From assembly GCA_003210795.1 (NCBI GenBank), contig QCUJ01000016.1, positions 1 through 37,337 of the forward strand: a stretch of 37,337 bases of DNA, written 5' to 3'. The translations under genes were made by a program, and so were the position numbers. This stretch comes from Synechococcus sp. AG-679-B05 (lineage in GTDB: Bacteria > Cyanobacteriota > Cyanobacteriia > PCC-6307 > Cyanobiaceae). This document shows, piece by piece, positions 27,552-35,389 of this stretch. The stretch's first letter is position 1; every line of letters begins with the position of its first letter. The notes under the pieces are model-generated. The model ran no database searches. It had not been told where the DNA came from and was given only the letters and a program-made list of their open reading frames with translations.

Positions 27552-27564
27552 GTCAAGAAAGCAC

Positions 27565-28584
27565 ATGGCCTTTAACTCCAACTCACGCCTACTAATCACT
27601 GGCGGAACAGGCAGTTTTGGTAAAGCCTTTATCACGCGGGTACTCAATGGTTATCCAGATATACGAAGGCTGGTGATCTACAGCAGGGACGAGCTAAAAC
27701 AATGGGAGCTACAACAGAAATTTCCAAAAGATCAATATCCACAATTACGATTTTTTCTAGGCGATGTAAGAGATCAAAATCGACTCCGAAGAGCACTTGA
27801 GGGGGTCGATACTGTTGTACATGCAGCCGCCCTAAAACAAGTTCCAGCAGCTGAATACAACCCGATGGAATTTGTCAAAACAAATGTTCTTGGAGCTGAA
27901 AATGTGATCCAAGCCTGCTTGGACACATCAGTAGAAAGGGTAGTAGCACTAAGCACGGACAAGGCCGCAGCACCAATAAATTTATACGGAGCCACAAAGC
28001 TATGCTCGGATAAACTATTTACAGCAGCTAACAATATCAAAGGAAGCAGAGAGGTAAGATTCTCGGTAGTAAGATATGGAAACGTAATGGGGTCAAGAGG
28101 ATCCGTAATACCACACTTCATAAAGCAGGCAAGAGGAGGAAAGCTAACAATAACCGAACCATCAATGACAAGATTCAATATATCACTCAAAGAAGGAGTA
28201 AATATGGTTTTATGGACACTCAACAACATGATAGGAGGAGAAATATTAGTGCCCAAAATACCAAGCTACAAAATACTAGATGTGGCCGAAGCAATTGGAC
28301 CAAAATGCAGCAAAGAAATAATTGGAATAAGACCAGGCGAAAAAATACACGAAGAAATGATAACAACATCAGACAGCTTCAACACAATTGACCTCGGAAA
28401 ATATTACGCAATACTCCAAAGCGATGGCACTACAGAAGGGCAATACAAAGATAATAAAATAGAATTTTCAAGAGTTGAGCAAGGTTTCAGCTACAACTCA
28501 GGTTCCAACATAGAATTCATGAGTATAGATGAGATAAGGAAACAAATAAGAGAAAATATTGACGAGAGCTTCAAGCCACAATGA
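27565..28584 (+). CDS. pseB: UDP-GlcNAc 4,6-dehydratase (inverting), PseB
   Basis: First step of pseudaminic acid synthesis: dehydration and C5 inversion of UDP-GlcNAc. An extended short-chain dehydrogenase of 339 residues with the NADP loop LLITGGTGSFGKAFITRVL, SRDELKQWE, FFLGDVRDQNRL, HAAALKQVPAAEYNP, ALSTDKAAAPINLYGATKL with the Tyr/Lys pair, VRYGNVMGSRGSVIPHF and the C-terminal IGIRPGEKIHEEM. ATG 27565 is chosen; the open frame reaches back to TTG 27523, but that start sits in the tktA terminator. The first 250-350 bases are closer to core composition and the rest is AT-rich, so the edge of the transferred DNA may lie inside the gene. pseC overlaps its end by ATGA. Confidence 0.93.
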   Translation: MAFNSNSRLLITGGTGSFGKAFITRVLNGYPDIRRLVIYSRDELKQWELQQKFPKDQYPQLRFFLGDVRDQNRLRRALEGVDTVVHAAALKQVPAAEYNPMEFVKTNVLGAENVIQACLDTSVERVVALSTDKAAAPINLYGATKLCSDKLFTAANNIKGSREVRFSVVRYGNVMGSRGSVIPHFIKQARGGKLTITEPSMTRFNISLKEGVNMVLWTLNNMIGGEILVPKIPSYKILDVAEAIGPKCSKEIIGIRPGEKIHEEMITTSDSFNTIDLGKYYAILQSDGTTEGQYKDNKIEFSRVEQGFSYNSGSNIEFMSIDEIRKQIRENIDESFKPQ

Positions 28585-29759
28585 GAAAATACATACCATA
28601 TGGAAAACAGAAAATAGGGATCAGTGAAATATGGGAAGTACTGAAGACATTAAAAAGTGAATGGTTAACGCAAGGACCATTAGTCCGAAGATTCGAAAAA
28701 AAAGTAGAAAAAAAAGTTGAATGTAGACATGCAGTAGCCGTAAACAGCGCAACAAGCGCGCTACACATATCATGCTTGTCACTTGGCCTAAGAGAAAAAG
28801 AATGGGTTTGGACAGTACCTATTTCATTCGTAGCATCAGCAAACTGCGCAAAATATTGTAATGCCAAGGTAGATTTCGTTGATATAGATATAAATACTGG
28901 ATTAATAGATACAAAAAAACTAGAAAAGAAACTGATACAAGCAAAGAAGGAAAGAAAACTACCAAAGATTGTTATACCTGTACACCTAACAGGTGCAAGC
29001 TGCGACATGAAAGAGATAAATAGATTATCCAAAGTATACGATTTCAAAATAATAGAAGACGCAAGTCATGCAATAGGCGGCAAATACAAAGAGACAAAAA
29101 TTGGAAGTTGCGAATATAGCGACATAACTGTATTTAGCTTTCATCCGGTAAAAATAATTACAACCGGGGAAGGAGGAGTAGCTACAACAAACAATACAGA
29201 GATAAATAAAAAACTTAAATTGCTAAGATCACATGGAATTAGCAAAGACAAGGGAGAATTTATAGGCCAATGCCGTGAAGAATGGTACTACGAGCAGCAA
29301 TTATTAGGATATAACTATAGGATGACAGATATAGCAGCAAGCCTTGGTATAGCACAGATCAATAAACTAGATGGTTTCGTAATGAAAAGAAGAAGGATAA
29401 AAGATAAATATATTCAGGAACTGAGAGGGCTGAAATGCAAAGTGATACAGGACTCCGATCAGAATAAATCGTCAGTACATCTAGTAACACTAATGCTTGA
29501 CGATAAAATAAAACATTATAGAGATCAAATAGTTAAAAATCTAAGAGACATGAATATCGGAACACAAGTACACTATTATCCAATACATTTACAACCATAT
29601 TATAGAAATCTTGGATACAAGGAAGGAGATTTTAAAGAAGCTGAGAATTATGCCAAACGGGTATTATCACTACCAGTATATCCACATCTAAAGAAGAGCC
29701 AGCAAAGATATATCATTAAAACGTTGCAGGGAATACTAAGAAAAATACAAGAAGAGTAA
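28581..29759 (+). CDS. pseC: UDP-4-amino-4,6-dideoxy-AltNAc aminotransferase, PseC
   Basis: PLP enzyme of the DegT/DnrJ/EryC1 family that aminates C4 of the PseB product. Motifs: LKSEWLTQGPLVRRFE, AVAVNSATSALHISCLSLGL, IVIPVHLTGASCDMKEI, IIEDASHAIGGKYKE, the cofactor lysine in FSFHPVKIITTGEGG (Lys191) and the C-terminal GTQVHYYPIHLQPYYRNLGY, LSLPVYPHLKKSQQ. It has 392 residues. The start overlaps pseB (ATGA), so translation is coupled. Near codons 39-45 there are two A8 runs (28696-28703 and 28708-28715) which make the gene prone to slippage, though the frame is intact here. Its stop and the stop of the inverted acetyltransferase gene are one base apart. Confidence 0.92.
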   Translation: MRKYIPYGKQKIGISEIWEVLKTLKSEWLTQGPLVRRFEKKVEKKVECRHAVAVNSATSALHISCLSLGLREKEWVWTVPISFVASANCAKYCNAKVDFVDIDINTGLIDTKKLEKKLIQAKKERKLPKIVIPVHLTGASCDMKEINRLSKVYDFKIIEDASHAIGGKYKETKIGSCEYSDITVFSFHPVKIITTGEGGVATTNNTEINKKLKLLRSHGISKDKGEFIGQCREEWYYEQQLLGYNYRMTDIAASLGIAQINKLDGFVMKRRRIKDKYIQELRGLKCKVIQDSDQNKSSVHLVTLMLDDKIKHYRDQIVKNLRDMNIGTQVHYYPIHLQPYYRNLGYKEGDFKEAENYAKRVLSLPVYPHLKKSQQRYIIKTLQGILRKIQEE

Positions 29760-29760
29760 A

Positions 29761-30384
29761 TTAAGAAGAAAGCTTACGATACAAATAATGCGATTTCAGA
29801 AATGACGTCAAACTGTCATCAATTTGAAGAGAAGAAAAAATATCAGGCCTAAGCTCATTCAACTCGGATCTACGCTGAAACCACTGGTCTGAGCTAATAA
29901 ATAAAGAAATTGCATTTTCGACAGACTTAGAACTTGAGCGACTATAATTCAATTCAGAAGTCTCAATAAAACCTACAAAACGATTCGACATTCTGGCTTT
30001 TATATGCGTAGAGAGAACACTACCGATACAAGACTCTAAACAAAAAATTATAAAACCAATATCGAATAACAAATACATAATACAGGAAGAGGTGTAGCCA
30101 CCCCAAAATGATTTATCGCCAACAAACCAACCAAATTGGAAGGTTCCAGGTGGTGTACTCTCAGTAACATAGAAGGAAGCATTACCAATATGCGAATCGT
30201 GAGCATAAAAAGCAAGATTGAGTCTATCGCTGTCATCTCTTAAACCGTTGAGAACATAACTTCGGAGATCATCCAAAGAAAGAGTGGAAGGGACCTCAAG
30301 GAATTCATTCACATCTGGGTCAAGGAGCCAATTTAAATACTTAGGAGTACAGTGCTCTAACCCAAGGGGTCTAAAAGAATACAA
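29761..30384 (-). CDS. GNAT-family acetyltransferase, inverted in the pse cluster (PseH candidate)
   Basis: N-acetyltransferase of the RimJ/RimL-like GNAT type. The start YSFRPLGLEHCTPKYLNWLL and DPDVNEFLEV is typical for acetyltransferases of nonulosonic acid and O-antigen clusters, and GTFQFGWFVGDKSFWGGYTS corresponds to the acetyl-CoA loop region. In the pathway PseH acetylates the 4-amino group made by PseC, so this is one of two PseH candidates here. The gene is the only one on the minus strand in the island. It has no ATG: the start is a TTG at 30384, the only earlier choice being a CTG at 30408 just after a stop. The acetyl-CoA pyrophosphate loop is not perfect, so activity is not certain. 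Confidence 0.68.
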   Translation of the reverse strand: MYSFRPLGLEHCTPKYLNWLLDPDVNEFLEVPSTLSLDDLRSYVLNGLRDDSDRLNLAFYAHDSHIGNASFYVTESTPPGTFQFGWFVGDKSFWGGYTSSCIMYLLFDIGFIIFCLESCIGSVLSTHIKARMSNRFVGFIETSELNYSRSSSKSVENAISLFISSDQWFQRRSELNELRPDIFSSLQIDDSLTSFLKSHYLYRKLSS

Positions 30385-30475
30385 AGGTTGAAAGCTATAG
30401 TATAACAGCTAAAATAATAAATAAAAGGCAGCAGAGAAAGATAAAAAAACGCTAGAATAAAAAAAAATTTAAGGC
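30385..30475. promoter_or_regulatory. Divergent promoter region in the island with an A9 run
   Basis: 91 very AT-rich bases between the inverted acetyltransferase start and the fusion gene start. This is the only divergent gap inside the island and the natural place for the promoter of the right-hand operon. A run of nine A (30459-30467) ends eight bases before the ATG at 30476, where it could affect leader length or spacing. The short AAGG (30471-30474) before ATG gives little room for a ribosome binding site. Confidence 0.45.
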
Positions 30476-32515
30476 ATGGTACGCAAGAGAAAAACTGTTG
30501 TAATTATTCAGGCAAGGATGAATTCAACAAGACTCCCTGGAAAAGTACTAAAGGAATTAGACAACAAGCCAATGCTTGAATTCATGGTAAACAGGGTGAA
30601 AAAGAGTAAGGAAATAGATGATATATATATAGCGACAACAATAAGCAAGGAGGATGATGCTATAGAAGAGATCGGAAAAACGAAAGATATAAAAGTAGCA
30701 AGGGGAGATAAAAACGATGTACTAAGCCGATACAGTAAAATATCAAAAAAAAGCGAAGCGGAGATAATTATAAGACTGACAGGAGATTGCCCATTAATTG
30801 ATCCGGATATGATAGATACCCTAACAAGAGAATTTAAAAATAGTGGAGTGGATTATATGTGCAATTGCAATCCACCAACGTATCCAGATGGACTTGACAT
30901 AGAAATATTCAGCAGAGAAGTTCTAGATGAGGCAAATAAAAGGGCAAAATCGCCAGAAGAAAGAGAACACGTAACCCTATGGATGCAAAGCAATAAAGAA
31001 TTGAAGAAGGGAAATTACACAAGCAAAGAAGATTTATCAAACATAAGATGGACTGTAGATGAAAATTTAGATCTTATAACAATTAGGAGACTAGTGGCAA
31101 ATGTGGAAAATGCTCAGGATGCGAGTTGGCTAAAGTATCTTGAAGAGTACAAGAAAAATGAAAACAAATACAAAAAGAACGAAAGTATTAGTAGAAACGA
31201 AGGAAGCATAAAAAATAGCGGACAAAAACTATGGAGAAGAGCGATATGTAAGATACCGGGTGGAAACATGCTTTTGTCAAAAAGACCAGAATTATATTTA
31301 CCAGAGCAATGGCCCGCGTACTACAGCAAAGCAAAGGGCTGCACAGTTTGGGATCTTGATGGAAGGCCGCTTACTGACATGAGCATAATGGGAATTGGTA
31401 CAAATATACTAGGATATTGCAATGAGAATGTTGATAATGCGGTGAAAGAAGTAGTAGATATGGGTAATATGAGTAGTCTAAATTGCCCAGAAGAGGTTGA
31501 ATTAGCTGAAAAATTGGTAATGATGCATAGATGGTCGGATATGGCGAGATTTGCAAGATCAGGCGGAGAAGCAAATGCAATCGCAATTAGAATAGCGAGA
31601 GCGGCTACGGGTAAGGATAAAATTGCAGTATGCGGTTATCACGGATGGCATGATTGGTACTTAGCGTCTAATCTTGGAAACAATTCGAGACTAGAAGAAC
31701 ATCTTTTGCCAGGATTAGAGCCAATAGGAGTACCAAAGAATTTGAGAAATACTGTATTCCCTTTTAGCTATAATAACTTTGAGGAGCTGGAAAATATCGT
31801 AAACAATAATGAACTAGCAGCGGTAAAAATGGAAGTAGAAAGATCAATGAAACCAAGAGATAAGTTTCTTGAACGTGTCAGGGAGCTATGTACGCGTAAT
31901 GGTGTGGTGTTGATATTTGACGAATGTACGTCTGGTTTTAGGGAAGCATTTGGAGGCCTACACCTAAAGTATAAAGTAGATCCCGATATGGCAATGTTTG
32001 GCAAGGCATTAGGAAATGGCTATGCGATTACGGCTATAATTGGTAAAAAAGAGATAATGGAGGCAACACAGAATACGTTTATTAGTAGTACCTTTTGGAC
32101 AGAAAGAATAGGTCCGACAGCGGCATTGAAAACACTAGAAATTATGGAGAAGACAGAAAGCTGGAAGACTATTACAAAACAGGGGGAAAAAATAAGAAAC
32201 GGATGGCAGAAGATAGCTGATGAAAAAGGAATAAAGATAAAAATAGAGGGTCTGAATGCACTATCGGGTTACGGCATTATTAGTAAGAAAGCAAAAGAAT
32301 ATAAGACATTAATATCACAAGAAATGCTAAAAAGGGGGTATCTAGCTACAACATGCTGTTATACAGCAGTAGCGCATACAGATAAAATAGTAGAAGAATA
32401 CCTAGAAAATTTGAATGAGGTATTTGAAATAATACAGAAATGTGAAAATGGTAAGAATATAGATGAATTGCTAAACGGTCCGATATGCCATGATGGATTC
32501 AAAAGACTGAACTAA
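30476..32515 (+). CDS. Fusion: SpsF-like cytidylyltransferase + class III (GSA-type) aminotransferase
   Basis: A 679-residue two-domain protein. Residues 1 to about 235 are an SpsF/NeuA-related CTP transferase (VVIIQARMNSTRLPGKVLK, IIRLTGDCPLIDPDMI, DYMCNCNPPTYPDGLDIEIF), the likely CMP-activating step (PseF role). A Lys/Asn/Glu-rich linker (about 225-250) joins it to a class III PLP aminotransferase like glutamate-1-semialdehyde aminomutase: GIGTNILGYCNENVDNAV, RFARSGGEANAIAIRIAR, CGYHGWHDWYLA, LIFDECTSGFREAFGG and the cofactor lysine in MFGKALGNGYAITAI (Lys510). The aminotransferase is not part of the standard pathway, and its substrate is unknown; it may aminate a nonulosonic acid or its CMP form. 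All key residues seem present. The end overlaps the PIG-L gene by one base (TAATG). Confidence 0.85.
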   Translation: MVRKRKTVVIIQARMNSTRLPGKVLKELDNKPMLEFMVNRVKKSKEIDDIYIATTISKEDDAIEEIGKTKDIKVARGDKNDVLSRYSKISKKSEAEIIIRLTGDCPLIDPDMIDTLTREFKNSGVDYMCNCNPPTYPDGLDIEIFSREVLDEANKRAKSPEEREHVTLWMQSNKELKKGNYTSKEDLSNIRWTVDENLDLITIRRLVANVENAQDASWLKYLEEYKKNENKYKKNESISRNEGSIKNSGQKLWRRAICKIPGGNMLLSKRPELYLPEQWPAYYSKAKGCTVWDLDGRPLTDMSIMGIGTNILGYCNENVDNAVKEVVDMGNMSSLNCPEEVELAEKLVMMHRWSDMARFARSGGEANAIAIRIARAATGKDKIAVCGYHGWHDWYLASNLGNNSRLEEHLLPGLEPIGVPKNLRNTVFPFSYNNFEELENIVNNNELAAVKMEVERSMKPRDKFLERVRELCTRNGVVLIFDECTSGFREAFGGLHLKYKVDPDMAMFGKALGNGYAITAIIGKKEIMEATQNTFISSTFWTERIGPTAALKTLEIMEKTESWKTITKQGEKIRNGWQKIADEKGIKIKIEGLNALSGYGIISKKAKEYKTLISQEMLKRGYLATTCCYTAVAHTDKIVEEYLENLNEVFEIIQKCENGKNIDELLNGPICHDGFKRLN

Positions 32516-33210
32516 TGAAGGGAAAAAAAAAGATTCTTGTAGTTGCTGCACATCCGGACGATGAGGTACTTGGATGTGGAGGAACAATAGCGAGACACTC
32601 AGACGATGGAGAATGTGTAAAAATAGTCATCGTAGCTGAAGGTGCGACGTCGAGACAGAAAGAAAGAAACAGAGAGGAGGCGAGAGAGGAGCTAGCAGAA
32701 CTAAGAAGAGCAACTGAACAAGCAGGAAAAATATTAGGTGCAAGCGAAGTAATAAACTTAAATTATCCTGACAACAGACTGGACTCAATAGACAGATTAG
32801 ATATAATAAAAGGAATAGAAAAAATAATTAGTGATTATAAACCGGACAGAGTATATGTACATCATGCAGGCGACGTAAATATTGATCATAGAAGAATGCA
32901 TGAAGCTGTAGTAACAGCATGTAGGCCAATACCAGGAAGATCAGTTACCGAGTTATTAAGTTATGAAGTAAATAGCAGTACAGAATGGCAAACACCAGGA
33001 TCAGCTAGTTATTTTCAGCCAAATTATTTCGTAACGATAGAGAAGCAGTGGAAAAGAAAAGAAAGAGCATTAAGAATATACGAAAGTGAAATGAGGGAAT
33101 GGCCACATTCGCGCTCAATAAAAGCTGTGGAATACCTGGCAGCCTGGAGAGGTACACAAGTAGGGAAGGAGAAAGCAGAAGCTTTTCAACTGCTGAGAAT
33201 AATTAAATGA
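32515..33210 (+). CDS. PIG-L/LmbE-family deacetylase
   Basis: Zinc-dependent N-deacetylase of sugar derivatives. The metal motif VVAAHPDDEVLGCGG is near the start and the third zinc ligand follows in VHHAGDVNIDHRRMHEAV. It has 231 residues, standard for the family. In nonulosonic acid clusters such enzymes are thought to remove an N-acyl group so that another one can be added; this is inference. The start overlaps the fusion gene stop (TAATG) and the end overlaps pseG (ATGA), so it lies in one coupled operon. Codons 3-6 are a run of nine A (32523-32531), so a one-base slip here would switch the gene off. Confidence 0.88.
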   Translation: MKGKKKILVVAAHPDDEVLGCGGTIARHSDDGECVKIVIVAEGATSRQKERNREEAREELAELRRATEQAGKILGASEVINLNYPDNRLDSIDRLDIIKGIEKIISDYKPDRVYVHHAGDVNIDHRRMHEAVVTACRPIPGRSVTELLSYEVNSSTEWQTPGSASYFQPNYFVTIEKQWKRKERALRIYESEMREWPHSRSIKAVEYLAAWRGTQVGKEKAEAFQLLRIIK

Positions 33211-34318
33211 AAAAAGTAGTATTCAGGGCCGACAGCTCAGAGTTAATCGGATCTGGACATATAACAAGATGTCGAACATTGGCGAGGGAACTAGAGGCGA
33301 GGGGCATGGATATTATATTTATATGCCTGAATCTAAAAGGAAACTTGATAAGTGAATTAAAAAACGAATTTAAAGTGATCAGCATTGATCAGTGGAAAGA
33401 TTATAAAATAACTAAAATTGATAAAGTCAGGAACAAAGAGGCAATATACAGTGAGAGCAAACAATGCGGTCAAATCAGAGATGCAAAGGAGTGTATATCG
33501 GCAATGGAGATTAATAAGGTCGGAGATATAGAGTACATAATAGTTGATCACTATGGATTAGATGCAAAATGGGAAACATATATAAAAGAGGAAGCAAATA
33601 AGAAAAGTGGATGCAAAGTAGTGGTAATAGATGACTTGGGAATCAACAAACATAATTGTGAGATCTACGTCAACCAAAATTATATTCTCGAGCACGAAAA
33701 AAAAGATACGTGGAGAAAGTGCCAAAAGAATGCGAAATTAAGCTAGGCCCAAAATATGCATTACTAAGTAAAGAATATGAACAACTACACAAGATGGTCC
33801 CAACCAGAAAACATTTAGGAAGAATAATGGTATATTTTGGAGGAGTTGATGAATACAATTACACGATAAAGACAATCAAGGCAATGATGGCGTGGGACCT
33901 GAGAAATATAGAACTTGATGTAGTATTAGGTCAAATAAAAAATAGTGAAAAAGATATTATAAAGTTAATCAAAAAAAGGGGTAGAGTAAATGTACATAAG
34001 AACCTGCCAAGCCTTGCAGGACTAATGATTAGAGCAGATTTGAGTATTGGGGCAGGTGGTAGCACAACATGGGAAAGAGCTTGTATGGGATTACCAAGTC
34101 TAGTAATAGCTACAGCTGAAAACCAATTCAAGACATCAAATAATCTAAATGATAAAGGATATCATTACTTAATTGGGAATATGAATAATGTAACGGAGGC
34201 AGATATAAGGAGAAAAATAAGGTGGTTCAGGCAAAATAAAATGGTAGAGAAGAGTAGCCAATTGACTGATGGCAAAGGGGCAAGTAGAATTGGGAAGTTA
34301 CTGACGCATGGAGTATAA
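33207..34318 (+). pseudogene. pseG: PseG-like UDP-sugar hydrolase, split by a frameshift at an A8 run
   Basis: PseG removes UDP from the diacetamido sugar before condensation. The 5' part reads VVFRADSSELIGSGHITRCR (with the catalytic GSGH His), and YIIVDHYGLDAKWE, VVVIDDLGINKHNCEIYVNQ, then loses the family pattern after HEKKDTW and stops at 33744-33746. The family's second half (VPKECEIKLGPKYALLSKEY, GRIMVYFGGVDEYN, SIGAGGSTTWERACMGLPSL) continues in another frame to 34318. The switch point is the A run at 33697-33704: with nine A instead of eight the frame reads HEKKRYVEKVPKE and gives one protein of about 370 residues, the normal length. It may be a sequencing error, a phase-variable off state, or be rescued by slippage. 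Everything else in the gene is intact. Confidence 0.85.
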
Positions 34319-34326
34319 AAAAGATA

Positions 34327-35379
34327 ATGGTGACAGACGAAAAAGTGGAGAAAAGAAAAAAAGAAGAAAACAATAAAGCTTATATCATTGCGGAAATAGG
34401 TATAAATCACAATGGGCGAAAAGATTTGGCTATCGAGATGATACAGGCGGCAGCGAAATGTGGCGCTGATGCGGTAAAATTTCAGAATTATGAGACCGAA
34501 GATTTCATAACAGACAAAGAAATACTGTATACATATAAATCACAGGGGAGAGATAAAACAGAATCACAATATAAGATGTTCAAAAGATGCGAACTGAACT
34601 TTGAGTGGCTAAAAGAGCTAAAGATTGAGTGCGAAAGAGTAGGAGTAGATTTCATTAGTACACCTACAGGGAAAAGAGGGATCAGACAATTGGTAGAGTT
34701 AGGTGCAAATTATATAAAAAATGGGTCGGATTATCTTGGTAATCTCGAAATAATAAAATATATGGCTGAAACAGGTATACCAACAATATTATCCACAGGG
34801 ATGGCAAAAGAAGAGGAAGTAAGCGAAGCGGTGAAAACATTTTATGAGTCAGGTGGTAAAAAACTGGTATTACTTGCCTGTACGTCATCATATCCAGCTC
34901 CAAAGGAAAGCCTAAATCTGTTGAGAATAAAAACGCTTGGTGAAAAATACAGATGTACATCTGGATTTAGCGATCATTCAATAGGTAGTGATGCTGCGGT
35001 AGCAGCCGTATGCATAGGCGCCAAGGTAATTGAGAAGCATTTCACAACAAATAGAGAATACGAGGGGCCAGATCACTGGTTCTCGGCGACACAGGAGGAA
35101 TTGACAGAATTGATATGTAGAGTCCGAGAGGTAGAAATAATGATGGGTAACGAAAAACTAGAACCTTCAGAAGCAGAAATTGAATCAAGACAAAAATACA
35201 GATTATCTTGCGTAGCATCACATGAAATAGGGATTGGAAAACTGCTAACACGAGAAGACATAGTATTTCAAAGGCCAGGCACGGGAATTCCTCCAAATGA
35301 TGTAGATAAAATCATAGGAAAAAGATTAAAAGGCGTTAAACACAGGAATGAAGTGATTAAAGAGAGTGATATCAAATAA
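34327..35379 (+). CDS. pseI: Pseudaminic acid synthase (NeuB family), PseI
   Basis: Condenses the deacetamido sugar with phosphoenolpyruvate to form the nine-carbon acid. The TIM-barrel begins AYIIAEIGINHNGRKDLAIE and has GADAVKFQNYETEDF, FISTPTGKRGIRQLVELGA, PTILSTGMAKEEEV, LACTSSYPAPKESLNLLRI, GFSDHSIGSDAAVAAV, GAKVIEKHFTTNREYEGPDH. A C-terminal antifreeze-like (SAF) domain starts near residue 290 and contains FQRPGTGIPPNDVDKIIGKR. It has 350 residues, complete. The first 15 or so are a Lys/Glu-rich lead. Whether it makes pseudaminic or legionaminic acid is judged from pseB, pseC and pseG next door, which favour pseudaminic. It starts 8 bases after the pseG end. Confidence 0.9.
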   Translation: MVTDEKVEKRKKEENNKAYIIAEIGINHNGRKDLAIEMIQAAAKCGADAVKFQNYETEDFITDKEILYTYKSQGRDKTESQYKMFKRCELNFEWLKELKIECERVGVDFISTPTGKRGIRQLVELGANYIKNGSDYLGNLEIIKYMAETGIPTILSTGMAKEEEVSEAVKTFYESGGKKLVLLACTSSYPAPKESLNLLRIKTLGEKYRCTSGFSDHSIGSDAAVAAVCIGAKVIEKHFTTNREYEGPDHWFSATQEELTELICRVREVEIMMGNEKLEPSEAEIESRQKYRLSCVASHEIGIGKLLTREDIVFQRPGTGIPPNDVDKIIGKRLKGVKHRNEVIKESDIK

Positions 35380-35389
35380 AGACAATTAT

